A stretch of DNA of 64,000 nucleotides, taken from Sthenelais limicola (lineage: Eukaryota > Annelida > Polychaeta > Phyllodocida > Sigalionidae). Numbering within the stretch: position 1 is the first letter of the stretch; every line of letters starts with the position of its first letter. Positions 44,274 through 59,600 of the stretch are shown here, one piece after another. Location of the stretch: assembly GCA_942159475.1 (NCBI GenBank), contig OW804094.1, positions 128,946,755 through 129,010,754 on the forward strand. Direction: 5' to 3'. The position numbers were made by a program, and so were the translations under genes. A model generated the notes under the pieces. That model was not told the origin of the DNA and searched no databases. It worked only from the letters and a program-made list of their open reading frames with translations.

Positions 44274-46689
44274 GATCCAGTCTATTAGTAATTCTTGTTT
44301 GCGTTTTCTTGTTGTTGCTGTGTTTATGAAATAAATGCCAAATCTGAAACTCACAAGTACAATCACGAGAATTATTTGTGTATGTCTTAGAATTGTTAAT
44401 ATATTTTCCAAGCTAAACACCGAACTTATGATATGAGATCTATGATTGTCCGGAGTCCATTATTAAGATTTTAAGCTGTCCCTTCTCTCCCACATTAAAT
44501 GTAGTAGACCTGGGAATTCTAGAGTTGCATCGATCTCACATAATTTGGAAATGATAATATATACATAACGAAAAATGTCAATCTTGTTTTGTGAAACTTG
44601 TTTTTTTTTCTGGCCAACCGGCAACGTATTGTAGCTGGCACTGGACGGAGTTAAATATATCAGGGGATCTAGAAGAAATTGAAAATTAACAGAAAAAAAG
44701 CTATCATTGTGTCGTCTCCAATATACGACTACATTAGGATGTCTTTCAGTGACGTTCGCCTCTTATATTAGGCAGACTGACAATACATGGTCTGGAAGTA
44801 ATGTATATAATATAACTCATTCCAACCAAGCTAATGATATCTTGAAGCGACATGAATTGCCGTTACTTCTAGGTTTCGTTTCGGAGCGAACTAGAATGAC
44901 GAATATTTTCCCATTTTCCGATTAAAAGTTAAATCATCCAAAACTTGGGTCAAATGATTGGAAATGAACAAAAAATAGACTAACAGAGTGCAGCTTTAGT
45001 TTAGACTACTATGGGGTATCGCATCCCGTGACCGTGTTTCATTTCTCGTCCTGATATACACAAATTAATACATACGAAAGTAAAAGCAATCCAATTTCCC
45101 CTCTCAGACCACTGTTGCTACTGGAAGATTCCCGGGATTCTGCAAGTTGGGAAACCGAGGGAGGAGAATCTCAGAAAGGACTAATTGACATCTACCGAAA
45201 GGCGAATAATACGAAATTCTTGGTAAATGAACAGAATCAGTCTGAATACCTCTCAGCATGAGTAACCTGGATTCGCAGTCAGCATCTTGCCTTTTCTACG
45301 GTCTCAGATTGATAGTTTATTATTCCACGGGCTACAATCGGTTGCCTATGCAGACTACTTGACTCAATCTGGTTCCAGTGGTTTATCTTATCTTAATGGC
45401 CAATCCCTGTACTCTTGAAACCCATAGATTGATAAAGAACACTCGTAGCATGGGTACTCTTTGGGTAGTGGTGTATCAAGACGTACGTTATGCAAGGTCA
45501 ATTTATTATTTTAATTTATCAATTATCAGGCTGAAATAATACCGAATGTATGAACTCCGACATAAATCGCCCAAATTTCAGACCAACTGATGTCAATGTC
45601 CCTTTTATTTTTAAAGGTATTTGATTGTCAGATCAGTTTATTTAATTGGTGTTACTTGTTTATTTATTTGTATTATGGTCGAGAGGTGGTAGGGAGGGGG
45701 AGGGGGTTACACTAATCCCGACTGTGACTGAAATGATAGCATTTGTATGCAGGACGTCTACAAAATCTTATATACCGTACACAAGCAATGAGAGCTGTGT
45801 CTAGAAATGAGATACGCAAAAAGTGTGTGTCAAGTTTACTGGGCGAAGTCGGAAATAAATGCGGCAGATCATAATTAGATCCTGAAACACGAGTGTTGTG
45901 GGCAGATGTACGATTTCTCCATCCGAGTGTTTGCTGACTAGGTTATAAAAAAGGCTGTCCGGCATCATGTACATTAAAGGGACAGAGTCCCAGAGGGCTT
46001 CGCCCTCAAACCCATTGCCATTATGTACATCAAATATATATTGCTAATATTCGAAAAGAATAGGGTATAGCGCTCATTGGCGTATTTCTTCTCAACAATA
46101 GATGGTAGTATACTACCCCAAGACTAAGTGGAAGACTAGTTATATCGGCTGAACTAAAGTCTGGTAATGCAGACTACATTAAACGTGATAAATATACGTT
46201 TATATCACGACGGAAGACCCTGCTAACTTTAATGATCCAGGTGAACGACCGAGAATACTAGGACAACAATCCACCACCAAATAGGTTGTTTCACAAACTG
46301 CCTGAGCGCCACACCTGGAGTGGTTGCCTTGACCCAGGTCAGGGTCACGGCGACCACTCATCCAATTCTCGTATACGGTACCTTCACTATTAGCGTAAAA
46401 CTTGCCCTCGTGTCCCACCACTAATGCTCGCTGTGTCAGACAAATTGGACAGGATTATCAAATATTGTTTACAGTAGTTATGCCAAATTCCAGGGCGATT
46501 TTCCCCGCCAAATCATGGTCAATGGCACATCTGATATCGGTCAGGCAATCCGCCATATCTCAGAAAAGAGGAACTATTGTCAGTGTGCCCATTAAAACGG
46601 AGGGAAATTTGTGAAACAACCCAAATCTATTTCATTTAAACCCTAAAGAATAATCCAAAACCGAGAATTAAGACAAACTTTTAATATTT
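44274..46689. other. Intergenic between convergent genes
   Basis: No exon recognised between the 3' ends of the peroxiredoxin (plus) and MAP3K1 (minus). Confidence 0.5.
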
Positions 46690-48105
46690 TATTACAAAAA
46701 TAATGTGCAGTTGAAACACATTTTCAATACAAGTGAGTACAACCATGAGTCACAATCAAATTGTCATAAAAATTAAAGGCACGATGCGAAAATGAACAGT
46801 TTGTTCAGTGAGTGATTTGAGATATTCCCATCTCACGTGGTGAATTTGCTTTATATAAAAGACGCGGTTATAAAATACGACAATAATCTTAAGCCCACAA
46901 GGAAGAAACCTTTCATTAAAATGGGCAAAAGTACTCCAGTGTTTTTCCATATATAAAAGCTGGTAAAATTAACTGATTTCTTATTTTAGGCACTCTCTTG
47001 GTAAAGAAGCAAATGTTGATAAGACTACACCTAAATAGCCTGTTCATGTATTTGTACATAAAAAAAGTTAGTATTTCAATCACATCACAGACAATGTAAC
47101 CATAGTAAAATACCTTATATAGGATCTAAGAAATATAAGTTATTTTAAAGCCATCTAAACCACTGAGAACTATCCAGACGGTAGATGCAATGATAATTAT
47201 TAACGCAGATTTGATCATTTTATACCAGAGCGACTATGACAACCACGAAAGCATTGACAATAATGTGGAGAAAGTAGCCAAGTGTAAAAATTCATGTCAC
47301 ATACTTCTATCTTTGTGTATAGCAAATATAGATTTTTCATCATATAAAAGTTGAATCCTGAACACCATTAACGATTTAAAAATTGACAACTAATGCACAG
47401 TGGAAGACCTGAGACTGTAGGCACAATACATACACTGCAGTTCATGTAAAACCAATAGGACGCGTCTTATCAAGTGAGTGAAGGATCTAAAAGCATTGCT
47501 GTTTCGAGTATCCAACTAGAATAACTCTATACATCATCTTAGGTACCAGTCCTTTTTCTTAATAGGTTATCCAATATCCAATATCTTAATCAATATTAAA
47601 TACATATCCAAAATATTATTTCGCAGCATAAATATCATTATCATTAACCATAACTTAACATAGCCTCAATAGTCCAAGCAATTAATTACCGGTACATGTG
47701 CTACTGATTTAATCCTTTTAGTATGATGGACCTCGATAAGAAATTTGAAAAATCAAAAGTAAAACTAAGTGCCTCGTTACAAAGAAGAGATTATCTGATA
47801 TGTGATTTCTGGCCACTGTAAAATTCTGACCCAAATGAACACAACGAAAACTTCGAACAGTTATCACGTTTCCATACTGACCCCTCAAATATAGTCGGCG
47901 AATAAATAAAGACATTTTTGAACCAGTAACACGGTCAAATATTTCCACCGGGGAAACTACAACCGAAAAGGGATAAAGACCAGGATAACAGTTTTGCATA
48001 TCCATTCTTCAGAGTTAAAATGCTGACTTGTAACGCTGAGGGCTACTAGAAGAATGAAAGACCTTTGTTTCCTGAACAATTAACATGGGCGCTAGCGTCT
48101 GTCCG
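46690..48105 (-). other. Probable MAP3K1 3' UTR
   Basis: AT-rich sequence after the MAP3K1 stop. AATAAA on the minus strand at 46690-46695 is a candidate end of a 1.4-kb 3' UTR. The true length is not shown by the sequence. Confidence 0.4.
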
Positions 48106-50654
48106 TCACGACTTCTGCACCATGGTAAATAAGGGATGCTTAAGGAGGTCCTTGGCATAAGGACGGTGCTCTCGTTGACACTCCAGGCACCTCAGTAACA
48201 GATCTCGTACGGGTGGTGAAAGGTTCTCTGGTATAGGCGGTGGGTCCTCAGAAGAGGCAATCTGTGGCGTGAAATTTTTATTTTGTTTAATCTGATTTTG
48301 ACAATGTGGTGAGACATGCTGGGTGCTTTGGTACTAAAACATAATTGAAAACGGGGAGGACATCCCTAGAAAACTGTTATCTAACTACGAGTTAATTAAA
48401 AACCAGTTATAAGAGCAGACTAGTATGGGAATAAAATATACGTATTAAAGAAACAACCAAAGAAAAGGGTAGGTCAATTACACCTATTTCAGATTGATGA
48501 ATATATAGTAATAATATAGAAAACATAGAAAACGAAGCACTACATATATATTATCCTTACCTTGAATATTAGAGCGAGGTGGTTAGATAGATCGGTGGCG
48601 CCCCATGGTGGTTTCCGTGTAGCCATTTCTATCATGACACAGCCCACACTCCATACGTCACACGTCCGTCCGTAGCTCTCTCCTCTCAGCACCTGTAAGG
48701 TTCGGACAAGATGTTATGTCATAATATGTCATACTTGTAGGCAAATAAGGAATAGCAGATGCAACTAATTTAGTAAATGAGATAAATATGTTTGGGTAGC
48801 TATGTGATTGAGATTCGACGATTACATTCCTCCCCCGTTTACTATTATGTACAAGACGGTTTGTAACACTAGAGCTGGGTCGGGGTGAAAACTTCGGGAC
48901 TGGAGGTAAATCTTATCTTCAATATAAACTAGAGGGCCGGCAAATATTGGCCTCTACGCTATATAGTTAAGATGTAAAGTTATCATAGTTACAATAAAGA
49001 ATTTGAAACAGAATTTGTGCAATTTGTATTGACATAATCTTAGTGACATTATGCAAGGAAATATTTGAAATTTCAGCTTAACACGAATCTCTGTTGACTG
49101 TACCGTGTACATATTATGATACTTTTTTAATGAATCTTTATCGAACAATCTTTTATGATTTATCCAATTTTCAGGTACACTACCAAAAATAACCATCAAC
49201 TATCCAGTTTTGTTCTATGTGAAGCATTTCAATTCAAATAATAATCATAAAATGGACGCGACACGCATTAAAATGTGTACAACACCTCATCTCAATGAAA
49301 TATAGTTTCTTTTTACCTCCGGGGCCATGAACGCTATTGTGCCGAGAAGTTGACCTTGGAATTCTCCTGCCGCTGTCTGCCGAGAAGCAAGACGAGCTGA
49401 AGCCCCGAAGTCTCCTATTCTGATTCTATGACCTGTACTGTCCACCAAAATATTGGCTCCTAAACAAAACGAAACAGAATGAAAACCACAATTAATTCTA
49501 CAGCTAAAATGTTGAGAAAATCCAGAGCAATGAATGAATCCAAGAAACTAATTAAACTTATAGACATAGATTCGACCTGGATTTTCAAGCACCCAGTAGT
49601 GTCTATTACCATACCTGAATGGGCAAAGGAACTGGACGTTATTACCATTTTATTAGTGTTCATTTTAAAGTTCCCTACCTTTGAGATCCCTATGTAAAAT
49701 ATGATTTTCGTGGAGGTAGCATAATCCTAATAATAACTGCTGTGTGTATTTGATAATGACACTTTCACAGAAACTGCCATATCTATCTAGGAGGTACGCG
49801 AGCGATCCACCTGAATACAAAATATTGAAAGAATCATATTGGTATAATAATTCTATAAAATAATTTCCAACATGAAATATTGACAAGAATAGTTAAATAA
49901 ATTGCAATAACTCAGGTTTATATGAAACGATATAAACTGAGTGAGAAGATCATTTGGTTGTCAATTCAAAAGAGTGGCCAAGTAAACCTTACCAGGCATC
50001 CATTCAACGAACATAAAGAAATGGCAAGCTTGTTGTGTTGCTCCAAGTATCCTTATCACATTGGGGTGGTTGAGGCGACTCATCATCTGAATCTCCTGAC
50101 GAACTGTGTCTACTACTTCTTCTTGTTCGGACATAGAGTTCCTACAGAAGGCAATCTGCAAAAAACGGGAGAAAAACTTCGTAATTTGAAAGGTACATTT
50201 ATTTACATTAGGTAAAGCAATTTAGGGAATGCTTTTCTCAATATAGGTTAATGACTCTCATCATCTGCGACAAACCTCATAAACAAGAGGAAAGTAATCT
50301 GCAAACGCAGCCAAATTATACAAAAAATTCGTTGGAGTCTTAATGCCTAAAATTGAGATCACCAACTAGGTTCTTCGTTAAAATAAATCATAACAACATT
50401 AACACATATTTATATGAATTGAATGAATTTGTTTAAAAGATTTAGTGTACCTGTTTGACAGCCATGAGACTACCAGTTTTGGTATCTCGGGCTTGGTAGC
50501 AGGTACTGAACGCCCCTGTACCCAACATGGGGCCCCGTTGCCAGTGTTTCCCCTCCAAGTATTCCCCTCCATCTGCAGTGGCGGCAGATGAAGATGAGAA
50601 AGATGTGGCATGCATGTCATGAGGATCCAAAATTATTCTTTCTCCGTTCGGTCT
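48106..50654 (-). CDS. MAP3K1: MAP3K1 exons 15-20: protein kinase domain
   Basis: Residues 1144-1452. Glycine loop LGTGAFS (1187-1193), ATP-anchoring Lys1210 in MAVK, helix C Glu1232, HRDLKG with catalytic Asp1307, DFG at 1326-1328, activation segment GTIAFMAPE (1349-1357) and the subdomain XI Arg in HRPYAKDLL. Every catalytic residue is present, so the kinase should be active. The stop follows FTMVQKS, close to the usual end of the family. Confidence 0.96.
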
Positions 50655-53600
50655 CTACAAATGAAAGATCATAGTTCAAGCGATTTAAACGAATTTCAGA
50701 TTACATTTCTGCTATTGACCTTCGCTGGTTGGTTTATCACCTTGTAATATAAGAGCTCTAGAGGGAATGGTAGTTTCATATTAAGTATACTGCCATAAGC
50801 AGTCATATAAGAGACATGGATTCGGTGATACAGTCGGTATGTATATTTTGATGGGGAAATCTTCCAGCCAAGGTTCGAACCCGGTATGTTTGCATGCCTC
50901 AGAGATCGATTCCTACGATTTGACACGAGGAAAGTTAAAATAAAATACTTATAAAAATGGTTTAATTAGTAAGATTAAGGTCGATGTCTATAACACGTAT
51001 CTATACATACCTCCGCATTGTCTTGCACCCTGATTGTCACAGTTGAATTGCCGGCTTCTTTAGATAAACCAGGAATATAGGGAAGTGGCAGTTGGTTATA
51101 ATCTGACTGGGCCATGGCTGCGGCAAGAGCCTGGGCCTCTTCCTTTTCCACTTCTTCCTTGCACACACATGATTCTTTCTTGGGGGTCATTAGGTTCTGA
51201 ACTACTGAAGAAAAGGACAATTGATTAACAGGAGTCGAAATACTCAAAATTCAAATTTCGCGAAAATCAATAAAGGTGCTTAGTGTGAGATGAAAGGATC
51301 TTATACACATAATGATAAATATTTGGATGATGTAAATAAATCAAATTTGATAAAAACTAGGAAAAATTCGAGGAGAAAAATAGATGAAACTAATACTAAC
51401 CTAGTGGTATCCTATGTGCTGAGGAATGTCCAGGAGAATTTGACGCTACCTCAGTTTTAAATGAAACATGGAATTCACTACCACCCGAGCCCTCATTGGG
51501 ATCAGATAGTTCCTCAGTAAGAAGTCCATTACTACTGCCACTGGCGGCTGTGGCATCAGTAGAAGACACAGAGGAGGAGGAGGCATCACCAGTTACACAG
51601 TTATTGTTATTAGGAGGCAGGCTCTCTATAGTCGTGTTATGTACAGCCTCCTGTTCACCCTCAATACTAGACAACTCAGCTGCAGCACATGCATCATTGG
51701 CAGGGATTGCGCTAACACCATCCAGTTCATCCTCCTCTTCAATAGGAAAAGCGAGCGCACTGACATCTAACTCATCAGTAGAGCTTTCGTTCAGATGGGA
51801 CGAGAGGTTGAGGCTTATTCCTTGCACGCTTATATTAGGAGAACTATCCACAATCTCTTGAACGCAGACTGATGGCGAGGTGCTTACAAAGACATCGACC
51901 TTTGACCTCTCGGGGAAGCTCTTCTCTAGCTTTTTGGGTGTGCTCGCGTGACATATATCCTGTAATTTCGGGATCTCTACTCCGTCTGTCACATCAACGC
52001 CCACAATACTGGTTCCTCCGCTAACCGAGGAATCGGTCTCAGTCCCTGAAGTACCGGATTTAGAGCGACCATCAGGCCCCCTCCGCCTTTCCGGGGAGTT
52101 TGGAGGGGCCAAAGGCACAAAGTTCAAATTACCACTGACGAAATTATTAACAGTCACAGAAATTCTTGGGGGGGTTGCTGAGGCACCTTGCGGAGAAATA
52201 GACCTGGGCGTGGAAGGGCCAGAAGCTAATGGTGTATTGGTTAGGAGATCGGATTCAAAGCCACTTGGATGCTCGATCTCAGATTCGAAATATTTGCTAG
52301 CTCTTTGTGTGAAATGAAAGTCAGAGGTCATCCGAGCGAGAAGCTTTCTTTTGAGCTGGACCTGGATGTTAAGTCCCAGAGTATCGAGTAGGTCGGTGAC
52401 ATGCTTCAAGACGGCAGGGCTGTGAGAGTTTAGGCGGGCAATCTGAGTGAACACGTGTCGGGCCATTCGTGCCACTTTTTGATGAGGGTTTTCCAGCGCA
52501 CATCGAGTGAACCTCAAAATACGCATGACTCTGTCATAGTTCTCATAATCCTCCAAAGGTAACTGCTTCTCGGACAGGTCGCCGCCGTTTGGTGCACGGA
52601 GGAGAAATTCAGAAGCTTGTTCATCTAACAATTTGTGTAGGACGTACAATCGCCCCAATAACCATTGGAACTGTACATGTTGGTCGTATTCCTGAGCAAC
52701 ACATTCTATTAGATAAGAAAGTCCGCCAAGACCAAGTTCTCCTAGAATATAGAAAAGAATAGAAAGGGATTTCCATAAATGCACAATACAAACGAACACA
52801 AATATTCCAGTGTAAATAATAATTCGTAACCGAACGGTTTGATATGAAAGGTAAAAGTTAGTAATTGAAGAAATTAATTGAAGCAGTACATACCTGGGTT
52901 GACTATTTCTCTCCCCACTGACAGTTCCCCCTCTTGACCACGGATTAATTCCTGCATGGCCGATAAAGAAAGCTGGCTTGTGCGCCTTGAAAAATAAGAA
53001 TGCATTTGTGACATGATAAGTCTTGTGTCTTTGACACAAGAATATGTACACAACTTAGATATTTTTGAATTGTGAATATTTTTATAAATATATTGAAAAT
53101 ACTCACTTATTGGAATCCGCACATTTTAGCAGAATTCCATCTATCACAGGTTTCATAAGTAGCTGTAGTCTTGTTTGTTGCGTTTCATCCCTACAGGGAG
53201 TGTAAGCTAATAGAGTTCTCAAGGTTCGCTACAAAATGAAATACACAAAAACAATAAGAATAGTCACTAAATATTTTCTGAAATGAAATGAAATTAAGTA
53301 TCACGATAGAACCTTACACATTCATGAGAAACAGTACAAGTGCTTAGGAAAAAGCAATACAGATTTACACATATCGAACCATCCGGCTAAACATTAATTG
53401 TAGAGTCCTTTTACTAGAAAATGGGGGAAAGCATACACAGCAATGAACATGTAATAATTGTCAATAAAAGCCAATTCTTTTTATTAATTCTTAGAGTAAG
53501 TATTGGTTATACTAATTTATATTGGTGTATGTCGAACTGATACTTACCAGTGTGGCGACAAAGACTTTATACACAGGGTCGGCACAGATGTAGGCCAATA

Positions 53601-56600
53601 TACAACAACACGTCTCCAACATCTGCCGAGTCGTGGCCTGTCTGTCTGGGGAGAGGACGACGCCAGCACGACCTTCCCCGACACCGAGCAGCAGGGCTCC
53701 AATGGCCACCCTACCCAACTGTTTGATAGCAATCTCTCTCACTAACCAGTTCTTCGAAAACAAACAGGAGACGAGTTCTTCTCCGAGAACCTGAAATCAG
53801 GTAAACAAATACTGTGTGAGATGTGCAATATCAAAAAAGAGGAAGGAATATTTATAAGAGGAAGAAATAGATCTATTTACAAAAACATAAATATACGAGG
53901 GAAGATTAAAGTTAGATAACAGAAGATATCAATAACATGTTATGCAGCATCCTTTGCCCAACCACTTTAAAAGTGGAATATCCACCATTAGAGACAGTCA
54001 GATTTTGATTAATAACAACTTTTATTCGATCTACATGTATTTGCTCAATATATAGGTTGTATGAGAAGTGGCTCCCATTCAATTTTACGAGTAAATTTGG
54101 GGACGCACCTGGCCCCGACTTGGGGCAATATGGGTTTAATATGAATAATTGGGACTGAAGAAAGGACAACGTACAGGTATCCATTGGTCAGCTGTAGTCT
54201 TGTTTTCAGGTGGGATGGGTTCAGCGTGAGGCAGCATCACATCTGCCTCAGCCTGGGCTTCATGAGGCTCGTGTGAGGGAGAAGAGACCCGTGTATTGGG
54301 AGGCACTGGTAGGTCAGAGAGGGCCGAACTCTCAGCACTGTCAAGAAACGAACTTGGTTAATTAAGAAGAATATGCTGAGTGTATTGAATTCATGCACAG
54401 GCTTTAACATCCAGTACAATGAATAATTATCCCACTACCACAAGGGGAACTAACATTTTGTAATGATTTAATTCATTTGTATTGGGTCTATTGGTACATA
54501 TTGGAACAAACTAACGGTGATAATGATGACCCTTAGCGACGTATTACATAATTTGTTATATAGCATACCCATATTATTTTTTGACGTTAACAATTGGTAG
54601 CATAGGGTGGGGGAATTCTAAAATAAGCAATCATTTTTGAAAACTTATTACAAGAATGAGTTGATATGGGCATAGCACTTACTTTTCACCATCGGTACGC
54701 CAATTGGCTCGACATAAGGGACAGATCAGTGGTTCAGATTGTCGCCTACATTCTTCAAACCCTATGGTAAAAGAACGAATAATGAAAACGGGGTATCTTG
54801 AATAAATACACACTTTAAAAAAGTATATTATATATGGAAAATCTGTGGCTCCCATATGTTGTTGTTTAATGTTTTTATCGAATTATTGACTCTCATAGCT
54901 GCAACAATATTAGATTTCTATTTGTAGCCATTTAAATATCAATGTTACTTACACACAGCTATACAATGGTGATGCAGTTTATTCTGACAACCGTTCACAC
55001 ACTCTGTCAGACTTTCTCCTTCAACCATTTCCAAAAGGCATATAGGGCACGTGTCTTCCTCATCGTGTTCATCTTTTTGTTCTTCAACCCTACGAAGAAG
55101 TAGAATAAGGCATATCAACAAGCAAACCTTAAACCTGCATATTGTCTTAAAAAGTTAAGGTAGAAAAATAAGCATTTTATTATATATTATTTAATATAAT
55201 TTTCTAGATAACCTACTCATCATCGGCGTCAGTGCGAGGAGCAGTTTGTTCGTCATTCTTAGATTCTTTCTCATCTTCTTCCTTTATTTTCTTTTTCCTT
55301 CGTCCAAGGTTTTGTATAAGGGAGGATCGGCGCGCGTGGTAGGTACGAAACAGATTTTCAACCTACAAATTGAAACAAAGATATGAGCATTTCCCAATGC
55401 TTTCCTGGCGTAAACCTAGAATTGTAATTTGATTTAATCTAACAAGGTAAAAACATTAACATGAAATTATCATTCGCAGTTAAAGCCAAGAACACGAAAT
55501 AAGTTTAAATGTACCGAATATACTACTCATTGGTAAAATACTACAGATTTGGAATACTTTAGTTAAATGCGGAAAATTCATCAGCTGAAACAATTTCTAA
55601 TGAAGGCTATATCATACTAAAGATAACTGTACCATTCTTATAATATGCAATGAACTGATCCCTACGCGATCGAACCAGGGAGATACATATCATGCTGCAA
55701 AGATATACCTCCACATCAAACTTACTTCATAATTTTTCAAAGTTTTGCTCCACAAACACGGATCGCTCTCGTTGAGTTGGAAGACCCTGAGCATGACGAA
55801 CATGACGTGCACACAGTGCTTCACCCGGCTGCAGCTACAGTTCTGAGGACCAATAACCACGCGGTACTTGTGGTCGGGGGAATCCCCGCCGATGAGGAAT
55901 GAGTTAGGCCCATTCTGCTGAAGGAGGTAGAGCCTAGCTTTGAGTACCTTCTCCACGCGCCGCTTGGCATAAGCTCCATCAACATCCAGAGTATGGCTGA
56001 CAGCAGTCCGCCGCCCAGCTGCAACCATTGATTGCACTCCCACCTTCTTATCCTGCAATATCAGTCCATATCATTATGGTTATTAAGAACAGTGTATCTT
56101 ATGGACAAGTTTACTCACGTTAGATGCGAGTCTCTTAGGAATAGATAAAAAAAAACCTTCTGCAGTAATAAAAGAATTGCTAGCGTTGTCATAAACATAG
56201 TACTAAGTGGAAGTATAGCTTGTGTGTATACAGAAGAGATCAATACATTCAAAGAATTGATTGCATTTTGATTGAATAAATATGAAATAGACAAAGGTAA
56301 TATGTGATCAATCAATAAGAAGTTATGATATAAACAGCAGCTGTGCCATGGAAGCCAGAAGACTTTTTGAATGAATTTCCCTTACTCAATTAATACGAAA
56401 TATTTTATTTGTTTGAACGATCGACGAAAAGATGTTCTTCTGGAAATTAAACGTGCTATGCCCATAGTTCCATTAATTGAACAATTTATAGGCGAATAAG
56501 AATCCTGACTTACGACTGCGAATTCAGTTTATTGGCAAAATATTGTCTACTTCAGGAATTGATAAAAATTAGTTGTAATTTTGGGATCCCTATTAGAGAA

Positions 56601-59600
56601 GGACCCACTGGTCCAAAACATCTGACAGATCTATAAATAAATAAGTGAACTATTCAATCAACAGAGTCGTCCTTTGGATAACCTACTCTCTACCTTACCC
56701 ATCACAGTTAGCAGATTTTCACCAATATAATTTTTTATCTTAAATTTTCGATTGTAAATTTATTTTCAAAACAATGAGAACAGAGAGGATTTCAATATGG
56801 CTCGTATAAATGAATAAAGTACGAAAGGGCAATGACAATAAACAATTTCTAACCAAAAAATACCCTAACTTCAGGCAGTAACAATGTTGGAGTAAGGAGA
56901 ATGACAATGGGTGATCAGGGGGCGAAATGCAAAATCATGCAAATTGATAAGCGTGAAAAGAGTAAATGCACAGATTGCAGTGCTGAATGGCTCACCCAAG
57001 CTGAGATAGTCAAACGTGGTTGGGTACTAGTGACATGAGACATAACGTTGTTCTTTCGCCGGCCTATACTTGGCGATGTTGCCTTGTTGACTACTTGTAG
57101 CGTGAAAGCTGACTCGGTGGACATGTGCATCTGCCTCCGTTTAGAGACACCAGGGACACTTCCTACGTTCTAAATAAGAGGGCCCTAAGTATTAACTTCA
57201 TAGCTAATGTGCGAGGGAGAAAAATCATGTCCAAAGGACAGTTTAGGTAAAGAAGAATGTGGTCAGGTCTATTACAGGGCACGTGTATATCGAAGCTGGT
57301 CCCAAAATGAGATGGATGCAAAAGTAAAATTACCGAGCCAATGAGAAAATTTGTGAGTCTGACAAAATTATATTGCAAAAATATATACATGTATACATTA
57401 ATTATAAGAACATAAAAAAGCATCAGAAAACAACCTTGGAAAGAGTAAAGTTCCCACGCAAAATTATTATCAATCAATAAATCCATGTTATAACATCCCT
57501 GACACCAAAAGCAAATTCATATATTTAAATTATGCAAATTAATATCTGAAGAAGCAAGTTGGAATCACCAGGCGATAGAAAGAAACATGGAACTCTCCTG
57601 AGCTGGCATCAACTAAATAAGCCTGATAAGGGACGACTTTCTGAGTTTCAATATCCTACAGCCTGAGGCATTATAATTATTACATTTCCTGTTATTATAC
57701 TTTCTATTCTAAAGCAGCGATTTAGTTTTCTTTAATAGCGCCGCTATAGTTTAACAAACATGCTCTTTGTGAAAGTCATAACTCCCAGTTTGATTAAGTT
57801 CCTAATGATATATCAGATAAATAGTTTAAATTCCTGGCAGAAAATATATTAGTGAAGCGAAGCAATTTTTTGAACAGCTATTTTCGAAACCCACCCCAAT
57901 GGCCGGGACGTTGTTGAACGGTGGTCCAGCTTTGAGCGCCTAAAATAAAATATTACCACCAGTTTGTACGATATTTCCATTCTAACAGGGAGGTGTAAAT
58001 ATATAATATACTTATACATATTTACATACCTCCCTTATCTAATAAAGCTGATTCATACATCGGGTCTTGGAATAGACATTTTACCCTATTATATGCAAAA
58101 GAAACAAGTGCTACACATATATCTATATATTCAATGAAAGGCATGCAAAATGATAACAATCCATACTGAGAATTATATTGAAGTAGCAGAAAGGAATTAT
58201 TAAAACACGACCAACACTTAAGATTTGCAGAGATAAAATATATAATGATGTGTATTTTGGAAGGTGTTTGTTAGGGTGGGTTTATAATCTGACTTACTCG
58301 GTTTCTTTTGGTAACAAGATCTTTCTTCCAAGCCGGCATAGATTTAAGTCGTTCTCTGATTTTACTATCTTCAGGTTTATCTTCTTTGGACAGCCGGCGA
58401 ACCAAGACAGCATTTTTATCTCTAGAAATGAAAATAAAAACCTCGCGCTTAATATCCCTCAAGCTTAAGTTATTGAAGACATGGCTGAACTCTAACAAGT
58501 ATTAATATAATATTATTATATGTGTCATAGAATTATGAGTATGACAGTATGTGTCAAAGAGGGGAACACACTGCAGCATTAGATGCACATGGGGCAAGTG
58601 TTATGTACATCTAGGAATTGATATCAGTACCGCCATATGGCATATCCTTTGTACTGATCATAATAATCTACCTTCCTGATGAACACAAAAAAGCTGTCTT
58701 AACGACTTAATCTAACCCGTCACGATGACCGAAATATCTTATATTTTTTCATTACAGGCCCATCTTATTTTTCCAAAGTGTTCCAAAATGTAGTACCGGT
58801 ATGAATAATCATATTTCCCAACCTTAAACCGTTAATAACTTACAACAGACATTGCAGGCTTGGCCTTGCCAACCCTTACCTTGGGGGTAATGAAGGACTA
58901 AGTAGTAAGTGAATTTCACACTATAAGCAGGTGCAATTTATAAGCCAGATAGCTCGTGACTATGTCCTGTTCAGCAACCCATGAGTAGGACAGCTGTCGT
59001 CTACGCGTATGAGCCAGTGGCAGTGAGCCGAAAGTCAAATGAATTCTGTCAATTTCTGGATATGAATCTAATCATAATGTTATCAGGGTTTTACGAGCTA
59101 CAGGCACTAGAGAGCGCAGCTAGAGGGAGAGTTCAGGTAGATTATAACCACTTCACGGCCACACCATTGATCTAGGCTTATCTCAAGACTAAACTAGACC
59201 AACGGCTGCAGAGATACATGTCATATGAGGTGGAAAACAAATCAATAGGACAAAAGTAGTCTGGGATGGGCACATTCTCCCTTCCGTCAAGGTAGGATGA
59301 CGAGTTTTCCTCGGGTCTCATTGGCCAGGTGCCACAACCAGGTGCCCGCCGAATACTTTGAAATATATGCCAATGGCCCACTTACTTGTCGGAGGGGGAT
59401 TTCCCTGCTGCTGTTTCTTCAACTTCAACATCTCCGAGGTCTTCTTTGACATTGTCAGGCGAAGACTGCCTACTCACAGGTCTCAGTCTTTTCCTCCATT
59501 CATGGGGTCCTTGTAGATTTTCTTTCCTTTCTTCCAAGTTTTCATCTTCATGGTTAACGAGGCTATCACTAGCAGGACTTGGAGGTGTAGAATCGAGAGA

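Noticed and set aside
49479..49697. Plus-strand ORFs within MAP3K1 introns
   Set aside because: Antisense of a kinase exon plus intron; no support.
50870..50890. Functional tRNA gene around the GGTTCGAACCC box
   Set aside because: No cloverleaf: no acceptor stem or A box at correct spacing; kept only as a possible SINE remnant.
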